Program-made: the position numbers and the translations under genes
Notes under the pieces: model-generated
What the model was told of the DNA's origin: nothing
What the model saw: the letters and a program-made list of their open reading frames with translations, nothing else
Databases searched by the model: none
Source of the DNA: JADKIH01 sp031367345
GTDB taxonomy: Bacteria > Bacteroidota > Bacteroidia > AKYH767-A > 2013-40CM-41-45
Assembly (NCBI GenBank): GCA_031367345.1
Contig: JANLPR010000201.1
Location: 1 to 64,000 of the forward strand
Length of the DNA: 64,000 bases
Direction: 5' to 3'
Shown: positions 1-9,208 of the stretch, in pieces
Position numbering within the stretch: position 1 is the stretch's first letter
Layout of the letters: each line of letters opens with the position of its first letter

Positions 1-2
1 TT

Positions 3-431
3 ATTTTTTGCCTATTACCGACTCCTGAAACTCATGGCCATCATAAAGGTGCTACGATTTTAGCCTTGCAAACTGTAAGCGAATTAAAGATCGATAAAAA
101 ACCAATTGTCCTTGCAGCAACGGTGAGTAGTATTGGAGATACCTCTGTAACTAAATTTAATGGACTTGAAAAATTCCCTCTTACTATTGTTACGAAAGCA
201 GCTTCAACTTATTCGTTCGACAGAACAACATCGTTCGGATTTAAAAAATCACTCAACTATAAAATAATTGTAAACTGGGAAATTGCTGAACATAAATCTC
301 AAGGTTCTATGCAGACGTATATCAACAAAGGTGATTATGAAAATTTTTGGTACTTTGATATGAACGGTGATTCGGGGAAAAATAAAACAGAAAGTTTATT
401 TGAAAAACTAAAACTTCCAAGAGAAAAATAA
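3..431 (+). CDS. PIG-L family deacetylase, C-terminal part (5' end outside window)
   Basis: The reading frame is open from the first bases of the window to the TAA at 429-431, so the start lies upstream. The visible N-terminal part contains PETHGHHKGA, which matches the conserved THxDHH/HGHHKA segment of LmbE/PIG-L zinc-dependent N-deacetylases. The catalytic Asp/His metal motifs at the family N-terminus are not visible here. The tail (about 140 residues) looks complete. These enzymes remove acetyl groups from N-acetylglucosamine-type sugars; the substrate cannot be read from this fragment. A strong hairpin follows. Confidence 0.8.
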   Translation: MFCLLPTPETHGHHKGATILALQTVSELKIDKKPIVLAATVSSIGDTSVTKFNGLEKFPLTIVTKAASTYSFDRTTSFGFKKSLNYKIIVNWEIAEHKSQGSMQTYINKGDYENFWYFDMNGDSGKNKTESLFEKLKLPREK

Positions 432-458
432 TCACTGTTCAAATAATATTTGAAAATA

Positions 459-491
459 AAAAGGTCTGCAAATAATATTTGCAGACCTTTT
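459..491. terminator. Bidirectional rho-independent terminator
   Basis: A perfect inverted repeat has arms of about 15 bp around AAAGGTCTGCAAAT, a 3-nt loop, an A-run on the left and a T-run on the right. It lies between a plus-strand gene ending at 431 and a minus-strand gene ending at 511, so it can serve both. Confidence 0.85.
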
Positions 492-510
492 TATTTATTC
501 TGAGTTTTAA

Positions 511-1215
511 TTAAAATCGATAACCTAAGCAAAGACCTGATGCCCGGAATGCAACAGAACCTATATTATACTTTACCTGTACACTCGTAGAAGTAACTTC
601 CGATGTAAGTGTTCCCGGTATATTTCCGTCAAGATCTGCAATCTGAACTTTAATATCCTCTATATCACTTTGAGTAAAATTACCAACACCGGTTAAGGTC
701 GCAGATTGACTTCCAAATCCGAATCCTACAATCCACCAATCTAAAGTCATGTGTGCACCAAGCTTCCATTGTGTTCCAAACATCATTCCAATGGTTGTGC
801 TCTTTAAGGTTCCATCCACATACACTCTTTCATCTTTGTTAGTAGTGTTAGAATGATATTCAACTCCCAATTTATCTACACCATATTTTGAATAGCGCAA
901 ATAAGGAGCTATATAAAATCCTTTCGGAGCATTGCCACTAAAATAATAACGGTATTCCGGGGTAAATGAAAATCCCGAGAAAGATAATAACTTCAAAGCT
1001 CCACTTGAATCTTTGTCGGTAATTACTGTAGGCAAATAACGTGATGGAAGTATTGAAACTCCTAAGCAAATTGAAGAATGCTCCTTTAGTGTATGCTCGT
1101 ACTGAAGCGATACATTTCCTAAAGCTAGTGCAAACAAATTCAGTTTGATTTGATTGTCTTGTGCTTGTACTGATAGTGCAATGAGAATAAAAAACGAAGT
1201 AATAATTTTTTTCAT
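511..1215 (-). CDS. Outer-membrane beta-barrel protein, DUF3575-like
   Basis: A 234-residue protein with a cleavable signal peptide (residues 1-19, ending SVQAQ). The mature part begins IKLNLFALALGNVSLQYEH and later has GFSFTPEYRYYFSG and KGFYIAPYLRYSKYG, the style of DUF3575/OMP_b-brl proteins. It ends in an aromatic Phe (GLCLGYRF), as expected for a barrel inserted by BAM. It is probably a small outer-membrane barrel of unknown role. It is a monocistronic gene ending at a shared terminator. Confidence 0.7.
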   Translation of the reverse strand: MKKIITSFFILIALSVQAQDNQIKLNLFALALGNVSLQYEHTLKEHSSICLGVSILPSRYLPTVITDKDSSGALKLLSFSGFSFTPEYRYYFSGNAPKGFYIAPYLRYSKYGVDKLGVEYHSNTTNKDERVYVDGTLKSTTIGMMFGTQWKLGAHMTLDWWIVGFGFGSQSATLTGVGNFTQSDIEDIKVQIADLDGNIPGTLTSEVTSTSVQVKYNIGSVAFRASGLCLGYRF

Positions 1216-1415
1216 AGAGTAGTTTTAAGTTAAGAGTGAGTAAGTATTTTAATAAAGTTGAATTCTGATAAATTTAATCCTACAAGCAAGTAACAAAAAA
1301 TATTTAACAATTTATTAAATAGTTATAAAATTGTGATTATCTCCTAAAGAAAGGCAAATCTTTGACTTCTTTACGCCTTCCAAACTTTAATTTCCGTAAG
1401 TTTGGGCCAAATAAA

Positions 1416-2411
1416 ATGCTTATGGAATATAGAAGATTAGGTAAATCAGGACTACAGCTTAGTGCTCTTTCGCTAGGTTCATGGTTAACTTTTGGGAAAC
1501 AAATTGACAATACAATAGCCGATGAGCTTATGTCTATTGCTTATGATTCAGGGATCAACTTCTTCGATAATGCCGAAATTTATGCTCTCGGAAAATCTGA
1601 AATTGTAATGGGCGAAATATTGAAAAAGAAAAACTGGGACCGTTCAACTTATATTGTCTCAAGTAAATTGTTTTTCGGCATTCATGGTGAAGACGCAAAA
1701 CCAAATCAACGTGGTCTATCGCGTAAACATGTTTTCGACGGTTGTCACAGTGCTATGAAACGATTACAAGTTGATTACATCGATCTTCTTTTTTGCCATC
1801 GCCCCGATAAAAATACTCCCATTGAAGAAACTGTTTGGGCTATGAACTTACTTATTCAACAAGGAAAAATTCTTTACTGGGGAACTTCAGAATGGAGCGC
1901 AGCTGAAATAATGGAAGCGATTTTAGCCGCCGAAAAAAATCATCTCATTGGCCCAAGCATGGAACAGCCGCAATACAATATGCTTGTTCGTGATAAAATG
2001 GAAAAGGAATTTCTCCATTTATTTAAACATCATGGTATCGGAACTACTATTTGGTCGCCACTAGCTTCAGGAATGTTAACCGGAAAATACAATAATGAAA
2101 ATCCAAATGACACTCGCTTAGCCATTAAAGGAATGGACTGGTTAAAAGATCGATTACTATTAGAAGAGAATTTGAAAAAAGTTGAACTAACAAAACAGAT
2201 CGCCGATGAAATTGAAACTACTCTTCCTCTTCTCGGTATCGCTTGGTGTTTAAAAAACCCAAATGTTAGCTCTGTAATTCTTGGTGCAAGCAAAACTTCT
2301 CAACTCAAAGAAAATTTAAATGCACTCGATGTTGTTCCTAAATTGACTTCTGAAATTATGACAGTCATAGACGAAATCTGGAAAACAAAACCTATTCAAG
2401 CTGAATTCTAA
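1416..2411 (+). CDS. Aldo/keto reductase (voltage-gated K+ channel beta-subunit type)
   Basis: NADPH-dependent oxidoreductase with a TIM-barrel fold. Near the start it has the family opening MEYRRLGKSGLQLSALSLG, then FFDNAEIYALGKSE (catalytic Asp and Tyr), SSKL (catalytic Lys region), DYIDLLFCHRPD and WGTSEWSA, and it ends with the GASKTSQLKEN cofactor loop typical of the Kv-beta-like branch. ATG codons at 1416 and 1422 both fit; a TTG at 1362 would add an unrelated 18-residue extension. A TAAGTTTG sequence at 1397-1404 resembles a -7 element and also favours the later start. The substrate is not predictable. Confidence 0.88.
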   Translation: MLMEYRRLGKSGLQLSALSLGSWLTFGKQIDNTIADELMSIAYDSGINFFDNAEIYALGKSEIVMGEILKKKNWDRSTYIVSSKLFFGIHGEDAKPNQRGLSRKHVFDGCHSAMKRLQVDYIDLLFCHRPDKNTPIEETVWAMNLLIQQGKILYWGTSEWSAAEIMEAILAAEKNHLIGPSMEQPQYNMLVRDKMEKEFLHLFKHHGIGTTIWSPLASGMLTGKYNNENPNDTRLAIKGMDWLKDRLLLEENLKKVELTKQIADEIETTLPLLGIAWCLKNPNVSSVILGASKTSQLKENLNALDVVPKLTSEIMTVIDEIWKTKPIQAEF

Positions 2412-2430
2412 AATTTAACTTTTCGCAAAA

Positions 2431-2462
2431 AAAATGCCCGAATAATATTCGGGCATTTTTTT
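2431..2462. terminator. Bidirectional rho-independent terminator
   Basis: Perfect hairpin: AAAATGCCCGAAT, loop AAT, then the complementary arm running into a T-run. It separates the convergent reductase and DinB genes. Its apex AATAATATT is the same as in the terminator at 459-491. Confidence 0.85.
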
Positions 2463-2469
2463 TAAATTA

Positions 2470-2964
2470 TCATCGCTCATCAGCCGACGGTCCGTATGCT
2501 CCGGGCACCGAAACATCTAACAAACGGAGATAAACAGAAAGCTGTCCTCTATGATGTATAATGTGATTCATCACCATATCACGTAAAACTTTTCCCTTTG
2601 GTTGAGTGAAAATTATGAACTCACCACGACGCAATGTCCATGGCTTTTGAAGTTCGTCGTCAGACGTTTTTTCCAACGCAACAATCGCTGCATCGTTTTT
2701 CAATTTAAAGAAACTAATAAGCTCTTCTGTCGTTTTCATTTCCGGATTAGGTGTTATTGGCTTTGCAAAATCCAATTCATCTTCAGTGACTGTGATCGTA
2801 GCCCATTCGCTCATCTCAGCAACATGGCGAGCCAATCGCTCTAGTGTCATCGACTTTTCGTGCGGCTTCCAACTGCCTTTATCGAGCGGAACTCTCTCCA
2901 ACATTTTCTGTGTCTTTGTTGATTCGTATTTTAACTCTTCAACAAATGATTTTATTATTGACAT
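2470..2964 (-). CDS. DinB family protein
   Basis: 164 residues with the four-helix DinB/YfiT-type fold. The putative metal-binding histidines are H47 (LARHVAEM) and H134/H137/H138 in NHIIHHRGQL, the standard DinB signature. Members are metal-binding, and some act as thiol-dependent S-transferases; no substrate can be inferred here. The start ATG at 2964 is 9 nt from the stop of the upstream DUF885 gene on the same strand, so the two are probably co-transcribed. A second DinB protein lies at 34.5 kb. Confidence 0.85.
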   Translation of the reverse strand: MSIIKSFVEELKYESTKTQKMLERVPLDKGSWKPHEKSMTLERLARHVAEMSEWATITVTEDELDFAKPITPNPEMKTTEELISFFKLKNDAAIVALEKTSDDELQKPWTLRRGEFIIFTQPKGKVLRDMVMNHIIHHRGQLSVYLRLLDVSVPGAYGPSADER

Positions 2965-2972
2965 ATATTTTA

Positions 2973-4751
2973 TTATAATTTATTTTTTTCTATCCAATTA
3001 TTAATTTCCCTTTCAAAAATATCTAATGGCAAGCATCCATTAATAAGAACAATATCGTGGAACGATTTAATATCGAATTTGCTTCCGAGCACTTTCTCTG
3101 CTTTTGCTCGTAACTCAAGTATCTTCATTTGGCCAATCTTATAAGCTAAGGCTTGCCCTGGAATTGCAATATACCTTTCTACCTCTGCTGTAATATCGGC
3201 TTCGCTCTCTGCTTCGTTATTCAATGAAAAATTAATTGCTTCTTCTCGCGTCATACCTTTTAAATGCATTCCTACATCTACTACTAATCGAATTGCACGA
3301 TGCATCTCTTCACTCAAACTTCCAAAATATTGGTATGGGTCGGTATACAATCCTAACTCTTTTCCTAACGACTCAGTATATAATGCCCAGCCTTCTCCAT
3401 ACGCACCATACCATCCAAAACGACGGAACTTAGGTAGATCTTCATTCTCCTGTTGAATGCTTGTTTGATAATGATGCCCCGGAATTGCTTCGTGCAAAAA
3501 CAAATCTTCCATGCCTACAACGTTAAATTTTGTTGCATCTAAGACCGGTACATAAAAAATTCCAGGTCGTGAACCATCTGGCGCAGCTTGATTATATTCC
3601 GCACTTGCTGATGCTTCTCTAAATTTTTCCGTTTGTCTAACTTCGAATTTTGCCTTTGGTACAAGATTGAACAACTTTACTAATTGTGGTTGTTCTTTCA
3701 CTTCAATTTGTCGATACGCATTTATTACATCGCTATCATTCTTAAATGGCATGAATTGTTTGTCTGTATGAATGAATGTAAAAAACTCTTTCAACGTACC
3801 ATTAAAACCTGTTTCCACTTTTACCTTTTCCATTTCATTATGCAAACGCGCTACTTCCTTTTGTCCAATCTCATAAATCTGATCGGGTGTAAGACCTGTT
3901 GTCGTCCAGAATTTAGCGAGATATGAATAGTATTCTTTTCCATTAGGAATATCACTTATGCCAATGGAAGTGCGACATTTTAGAATGTACTCATCTTTTA
4001 TAAATGAATATAGTTTCTCATAGCTTGGAACTACTTTTTCTGATATCGCTTTTTTGTACAGAGCTGTTAAACGAACTTTGTCGCTATCATTAAAATTCTT
4101 TGGAAAATTTTTTATAGGTCCGGCAAAAACACTTTGCATCGGATCTTTTACTATAATTTCTTTTAACTGCGGAAGCACTTTCATCATTAATACTTTCGGT
4201 GGAACAACCCCTGTCTCCATTCCTCGTCTCATATTATTGACCATTGTATCAACATAAAACGTAAAGTCGTTTATCCTTCCTAAAAAATTATCATAGTCTT
4301 TTACAGATTTAAACGGCTGATTTCCGCTACCTGAACCAAGCAAAGGAAATGTTAGGTGCATACTCCAAAATTGATTCACCGGCATCAAATTATCTTGAAA
4401 TGTTAATCCTTCCAATTGCATTTTCATTTCACGTACAATAATGTCGTAACTAAGTACCGATTGTCCGGATAAATTTTTTCTATCGAGCTTACTTAACTCA
4501 TCGGCATATTTTGAATACATCGATTTGATCTTCTCTCTATAAGAATCCGAAAGATCACAAGGCAGCTGATCATTGTAGCGATCATCAGCAATTGCTGTAG
4601 CTTCAAGTGGAAATAATTTTAATCGCTCTTCATAATAATTATTTAAAAGCGTGTCTAAAAATCCATTTTTATTTTCTATTTCCATTTTTTTTCTTTCGCC
4701 ACAAGCAATTAGTGAAATGGCAATCACGATAAACGATAGTGTCTTTTTCAT
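2973..4751 (-). CDS. DUF885 family lipoprotein, putative zinc metallopeptidase
   Basis: 592 residues. Residues 1-17 are a lipoprotein signal (LIAC, lipidated Cys17), so the protein is likely anchored in the outer or inner membrane facing the periplasm. The rest matches DUF885 in length and motif, with a gluzincin-like HEAIPGHHYQ at about residues 421-430 and a downstream acidic stretch (NEAESEADITAEVERY) that could supply the third ligand. DUF885 proteins are related to M32/M2-like alpha-helical peptidases. Peptidase activity is inferred from the motif. It is followed closely by the DinB gene. Confidence 0.85.
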   Translation of the reverse strand: MKKTLSFIVIAISLIACGERKKMEIENKNGFLDTLLNNYYEERLKLFPLEATAIADDRYNDQLPCDLSDSYREKIKSMYSKYADELSKLDRKNLSGQSVLSYDIIVREMKMQLEGLTFQDNLMPVNQFWSMHLTFPLLGSGSGNQPFKSVKDYDNFLGRINDFTFYVDTMVNNMRRGMETGVVPPKVLMMKVLPQLKEIIVKDPMQSVFAGPIKNFPKNFNDSDKVRLTALYKKAISEKVVPSYEKLYSFIKDEYILKCRTSIGISDIPNGKEYYSYLAKFWTTTGLTPDQIYEIGQKEVARLHNEMEKVKVETGFNGTLKEFFTFIHTDKQFMPFKNDSDVINAYRQIEVKEQPQLVKLFNLVPKAKFEVRQTEKFREASASAEYNQAAPDGSRPGIFYVPVLDATKFNVVGMEDLFLHEAIPGHHYQTSIQQENEDLPKFRRFGWYGAYGEGWALYTESLGKELGLYTDPYQYFGSLSEEMHRAIRLVVDVGMHLKGMTREEAINFSLNNEAESEADITAEVERYIAIPGQALAYKIGQMKILELRAKAEKVLGSKFDIKSFHDIVLINGCLPLDIFEREINNWIEKNKL

Positions 4752-4854
4752 AGGTAGAATTATATCAACGAAGTACGGAAATTTTTACTTGAAAAAATCA
4801 ATTCTTGAATGAAAGTATCATTAATTATTTCTGAAAGCAACGCTTTTAGCACAT

Positions 4855-4886
4855 AAAAAAGGAGCCGTTCATAACTGAACTGCTCC
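4855..4886 (-). terminator. Rho-independent terminator of the ABC-F gene
   Basis: Read on the minus strand: GGAGCAGTTCA, loop GTTA, TGAACGGCTCC, then T6. The stem has 11 pairs with one mismatch. It lies about 80 bp downstream of the ABC-F stop codon. Confidence 0.75.
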
Positions 4887-4966
4887 GTTAGCTTTTTGAA
4901 TTTGAATAGCCGGCGCAAATTGACAAACAAGACTCTTTGTGTCAATTCAATTCTGCATCATCAAAA

Positions 4967-6598
4967 TTAGTTTGAAACAACGCCTTCATACATTTTCTCT
5001 CGCATCACTTTTACTCTTTCGTCTTCCAAATATTCATCATACGTCATTACTTTATCAATAATTCCATTCGGTGTCAATTCAATAATTCGATTAGCAACTG
5101 TATGCATGAACTCATGATCATGAGATGTAAATAAGGCGTTGTGCTTCCAATCTTTCAACGCATTATTAAAGGCTGTAATCGATTCTAGATCTAGGTGATT
5201 CGTCGGCTCATCTAAGATTAAACAGTTGGCATTCGTAAGCATCATTCTCGATACCATACAACGAACTTTTTCTCCTCCCGATAGTACATTCGACATTTTC
5301 AACGACTCTTCACCACTAAATAACATTCGGCCCAGAAAACCTCTGATGTACGTTTCGTCTTTGTCTTTTGAATATTGACGTAACCAATCTATCAAATTAT
5401 AATCGCCTTTGAAAAATCCTGAATTATCATTTGGTAAATATGATTTTGTAATTGTTGTTCCCCAAGTAAAACTTCCTGAGTCTGCTGTTTCTTCGCCATT
5501 CAAAATATCGAAGAAAGTAGAAATCGCTGTATGATCTCTCGAGATCACTGCTACTTTGTCTCCTTTATTCAAGGTAAAAGTAATGTCAGTGAAATATGGA
5601 TTTCCATCCGTAGAAGATTTAGATAAATGCTCAACAAATAAAATCTGATCGCCGCAATCACGATCTGCTTTAAAAATAATTCCCGGATATTTTCTCGTAG
5701 AAGGCTGTATGTCGTCTATCACTAACTTCTCCAATAATTTTTTACGACTTGTTGCTTGCCGCGACTTCGAAGCGTTTGCACTAAATCGTTCCACAAAATC
5801 CTGCAGTTCTTTTCGCTTATCTTCTACCTTTTTATTCTGATCTGATCGCTGACGTAAGGCAAGCTGGCTCGACTCATACCAAAATGTATAGTTACCGGTA
5901 TATAATTTTATTTTATTGAAATCAATATCTGCAATGTGTGTACAAACTGCATCTAAGAAGTGACGGTCGTGAGATACAACAATTACCGTATTTTGAAAAT
6001 CAGCAAGAAAATTTTCTAACCATGCTATTGTTTCCACATCTAAATCATTCGTAGGCTCATCGAGTAAAAGAATATCAGGATTTCCAAACAATGCTTGAGC
6101 TAATAACACTCGCACTTTTTCTTTTCCATTCAAATCGCCTAGCAACTGTTGGTGCACCGCTTCTTTTACTCCCAAGCTTCCTAGTAAACTCGCAGCATTC
6201 GATTCAGCATCCCATCCATTCATTTCTGAAAACATGTGTTCTAATTCAGCTGCACGATTTCCGTCTTCATCGCTAAAATCTTCCTTTGCATATAATGCAT
6301 CTTTTTCATGCATTACATCCCACAGTTTTTTATTGCCCATAAGAACAGTATCGATCACCTTTTTATCATCGAACTGAAAGTGATTCTGACTCAAAACACT
6401 CATTCTTTCGCCGGGAGTAATGGAAATTTGCCCCGATGATGGATCAATTTCCCCTGATAAAATTTTTAAAAATGTTGATTTTCCGGCTCCATTTGCTCCT
6501 ATTACGCCATAACAATTTCCAGGTGTGAATTTTATATTCACCTCGTCGAATAAAACTCGCTTTCCGTAGCGTAATGAAATGTTTGATGTTGCTATCAT
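4967..6598 (-). CDS. ABC-F family ATPase (YbiT/YkpA-like)
   Basis: 543 residues, cytoplasmic, two ATP-binding domains and no membrane segments: an ABC-F protein of the ribosome-associated type. Domain 1 has Walker A GANGAGKST (34-42), a modified signature LNGKEK (about 155) and Walker B ILLLDEPTNDLD. A charged ABC-F linker follows (RSDQNKKVEDKRKEL). Domain 2 has a normal signature (LSGGEK) and Walker B (CLILDEPTNHLD), but the Walker A position reads VISRDHTAIST, without the glycine loop or lysine. This asymmetry is known in some YbiT-type members. It could act in translation-factor-like ribosome rescue or antibiotic protection; the exact role is unknown. A TACCTTTG promoter element precedes it. 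Confidence 0.9.
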   Translation of the reverse strand: MIATSNISLRYGKRVLFDEVNIKFTPGNCYGVIGANGAGKSTFLKILSGEIDPSSGQISITPGERMSVLSQNHFQFDDKKVIDTVLMGNKKLWDVMHEKDALYAKEDFSDEDGNRAAELEHMFSEMNGWDAESNAASLLGSLGVKEAVHQQLLGDLNGKEKVRVLLAQALFGNPDILLLDEPTNDLDVETIAWLENFLADFQNTVIVVSHDRHFLDAVCTHIADIDFNKIKLYTGNYTFWYESSQLALRQRSDQNKKVEDKRKELQDFVERFSANASKSRQATSRKKLLEKLVIDDIQPSTRKYPGIIFKADRDCGDQILFVEHLSKSSTDGNPYFTDITFTLNKGDKVAVISRDHTAISTFFDILNGEETADSGSFTWGTTITKSYLPNDNSGFFKGDYNLIDWLRQYSKDKDETYIRGFLGRMLFSGEESLKMSNVLSGGEKVRCMVSRMMLTNANCLILDEPTNHLDLESITAFNNALKDWKHNALFTSHDHEFMHTVANRIIELTPNGIIDKVMTYDEYLEDERVKVMREKMYEGVVSN

Positions 6599-6624
6599 TG
6601 ATTTTCCCCTTTATTTCGGGCCGC

Positions 6625-6632
6625 AAAGGTAG
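6625..6632 (-). promoter_or_regulatory. Candidate -7 promoter element of the ABC-F gene
   Basis: The minus strand reads TACCTTTG, an exact match to the Bacteroidota TAnnTTTG element, 27 bp upstream of the ABC-F start. No convincing TTG is seen at the -33 spacing. Confidence 0.6.
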
Positions 6633-6796
6633 TGAAAATCAAGGGTATTATTGCTATTGAACCCCAAATTCTTCTAATCAAAAAGACGGATTTAACCGAA
6701 TCATCGCCTTCGTTTCACTCTCAAGTATACTACTCAAATGCTTTTTCTCTTCTTCACAATGCGATGACTCCCGAAATTATATTTTAAGACAAAATA

Positions 6797-8008
6797 TTAG
6801 TCGGCTAGTATATTGTTGCCGCTCTTTTTACCCGACTCACCTTTTGCCGAATTCTGTGTTGTCATTATTCCAATCATCATCAAGAATGCAGAGAGTATTA
6901 TCACCTGAATAATAAGTGATTGATTTACCAAACCAATTCGATTGATAGGCTCTATCGATAGAAATAACAAAATAGTTATCAATCCGCGAGGAGCAACAAA
7001 TAACAAGGGCTTTAAAGGAAGCTTCGATAGTTTTAATTGTATAATTCTAAACACAAAAACGTAACCAACGATTACAAGCGCCCACACAAATGTATCAGCA
7101 TTTAATATTTCACTTGTCTCCATTAAATATCCAAAGAGTAAAAAGAATAATGCTCGCACAAGAAATGTGGCTTCTATGGTGAGCTCTTTAAACTTTTTTA
7201 CTTCAATATTCAATTCGTCAGGGCGCATTTTTTCTATCCATTTAAAATGACGCAACTCGTCTAGATTACCAATGAATAAACCAAATAGCATAATAAAAAT
7301 TAATCCGGGTAAATGATAAATTTTTGATACGGCATAAATCAAAATCACTAAAAGTATGATTGGAATAAACTTAATGTGATGCTCTATTCTGCTTAACAAA
7401 AAAGAAAGTCCTATTGTAGCAACGAATGAAACAATTGTAACTATAATTAGCTGCAGTCCGAAATGCGAAAAAGAAGAAAAGTCGAATGTGTCGTTTAGCG
7501 CTACGAAATTAAAAAATAGTACACCTAATATATCCGACAAACTACTTTCATAAATTACGAACTCTTTTGAATATTTAGATAAAGTACGAACACTTGGTAT
7601 AGCAATTGCGCTACTGATAATACAAAATGGAATTGCGTTGGTAAGACTATCTTTCAGAGAGCTGCCTTGATAATGCATGAAGATATACGCCAATAAAAAC
7701 GCTAAGCCTACCATAGATAATAACGATCCGAAAAACGATTTACGTATCATCCCAATTTTTGACTTGTTAAGCTCCAACTCTAGCGAACCTTCCAATACAA
7801 TTAATATAAGCCCAATGGTTCCTAACACTGGGAGTACTGGATTAAAGTTGGGTAACTGAATGCTTAGTAAAACCGTTCCCCTTTTTACCAGCCAGCCTAA
7901 TAATAATAAAAGAATAACAGAAGGAATTTTTGTTTTTGAAGCTGTCAGGTCAAAGAGGTAAGCGACAAGCAATAAAGAACAAAGTGCAATGATAATAGCT
8001 GTAGTCAT
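6797..8008 (-). CDS. Cation:proton antiporter (CPA1/NhaP-like)
   Basis: 403 residues with about a dozen hydrophobic segments, an inner-membrane Na+/K+:H+ exchanger-type protein. Features matching the family are the ILIVLEGSLELELNKSK segment (acidic residues in the conserved TM), the discontinuous helix region SSAIAIPSVRTL, and VAPRGLITILLF near the C-terminus, which corresponds to the conserved (A/P)RG motif of CPA1/CPA2 exchangers. The C-terminus is short and hydrophilic, with no TrkA domain. Ion specificity is not predictable. It is monocistronic. Confidence 0.85.
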   Translation of the reverse strand: MTTAIIIALCSLLLVAYLFDLTASKTKIPSVILLLLLGWLVKRGTVLLSIQLPNFNPVLPVLGTIGLILIVLEGSLELELNKSKIGMIRKSFFGSLLSMVGLAFLLAYIFMHYQGSSLKDSLTNAIPFCIISSAIAIPSVRTLSKYSKEFVIYESSLSDILGVLFFNFVALNDTFDFSSFSHFGLQLIIVTIVSFVATIGLSFLLSRIEHHIKFIPIILLVILIYAVSKIYHLPGLIFIMLFGLFIGNLDELRHFKWIEKMRPDELNIEVKKFKELTIEATFLVRALFFLLFGYLMETSEILNADTFVWALVIVGYVFVFRIIQLKLSKLPLKPLLFVAPRGLITILLFLSIEPINRIGLVNQSLIIQVIILSAFLMMIGIMTTQNSAKGESGKKSGNNILAD

Positions 8009-8207
8009 AAAGAATTGATAATTTGATTCACGGTTTTATTCCCGAAATGCAAATTACAATTTTTTTATTCTCTTTCGAAAAAAATAACTGCTTGTAAAAG
8101 TTCACTCTTAAATATAAATGAATCCTCTAATTAATTGAGTGGAATGTATTCTCAAAAACAGATTAATAACAAGATGAATTTAGCTGGTACAGAGAAATAA
8201 AAGAAAT

Positions 8208-8729
8208 TTATTTTATTTCTTTGACGCTAATCTTTAAAGAAGCCTTTAACTTATAAACTCCTCCATTATCATCAATCGATTCTTGTGCTTTAAAATCAAT
8301 CGTTAATTTATACTGGCTTCCATTATAGATGTGATCAATCATTTTAATCTTTAATTTGTCAAGATCTGAGGCATCAAGTATTAATGGATGACTAATACCA
8401 TTTACAACTACTGTATTTTGATTGCCAACGATTAACTGCAGTTGAGAAATAGATCCGCCCGCCAATTTTATTTTTCCTAAAAATGCCTGATGTAAACTAT
8501 CTAAAGTAAGCAGATCGAAAATTCCATTGTTCACGGTTAATGTTACCCAACTTCCGGAAGCTTGCGAATAAACGGAAACACCTTTTACCTCAATCTTTAT
8601 TTTTTCATACGCTGAAGCAGGTGCATCTTGAAGATATACCGCCATCTCAGCGGTTTGGTCGGACTCTTTTTTGCATGATGAAAATGCGAATACTGCTAAT
8701 AGAATAGCTATAAGTGATAATTTTTGCAT
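8208..8729 (-). CDS. DUF4382 domain lipoprotein
   Basis: From the ATG at 8729 the protein starts with a lipoprotein signal, MQKLSLIAILLAVFAFSSC; an ATG 33 bp upstream would add 11 residues. The body (EMAVYLQDAPASAYEKIKIEVKGVSVY, then GIFDLLTLDS and LILDASDLDKLKI) is the DUF4382 beta-sandwich. Function is unknown; such proteins are cell-envelope lipoproteins common in Bacteroidota. It is transcribed away from the sensor-kinase gene at 9209. Confidence 0.82.
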   Translation of the reverse strand: MQKLSLIAILLAVFAFSSCKKESDQTAEMAVYLQDAPASAYEKIKIEVKGVSVYSQASGSWVTLTVNNGIFDLLTLDSLHQAFLGKIKLAGGSISQLQLIVGNQNTVVVNGISHPLILDASDLDKLKIKMIDHIYNGSQYKLTIDFKAQESIDDNGGVYKLKASLKISVKEIK

Positions 8730-9208
8730 AATATTTTTTTTTAGAATCGATAGGGCATTCATTCCTATTTGTAGTGCAAGTTACACATACTTGAGCTAAA
8801 GAATTACGTTTCTAACATTAAGTCTTACATTTTTCTCTATTACAATTTGAATATTGTAAACAACACTTTGGTTGGCTGATTAAAAACCGTGAAAAAGTGA
8901 GATGAAAAGAGTGTTTTTCTAATATGTTCAATTAATTTTTACAACTTTTCCCAAGATTTTAGTGGCCTTCGATCATTAATTCGACTATAGAATTTATTGA
9001 ATGGCTATTATTTTGTCCAAAAATAATAGTTTTTGAAGATAATAACTGCTTGTTTGGCTTAGCAGCTTTTATTTTTCCGGTTTATTGGATAAAAAACATT
9101 TGTAAGATTGACAATGATTTTAAACAACAAAAACCATTGGATTTGGTATTGAATAATAGAAGCTTTTTAATAGCTCATTTCAATCAGAAATTGTCATAAC
9201 TCACTTAA
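8730..9208. other. Divergent intergenic region before the hybrid kinase
   Basis: 479 bp without a supported gene between two divergent genes, so both promoters should be here. A 7-bp perfect inverted repeat, TTACAAT/ATTGTAA, lies at 8840-8859. No exact TAnnTTTG element stands at a plausible distance from the kinase start. Confidence 0.5.

Noticed and set aside
1362..1415. Upstream TTG start for the aldo/keto reductase
   Set aside because: The extra 18 residues match nothing in the family, and a -7-like element lies downstream of this TTG.
4760..4945. A 61-codon minus-strand frame between the DUF885 and ABC-F genes
   Set aside because: It overlaps the terminator hairpin, has low-complexity composition and matches no family.
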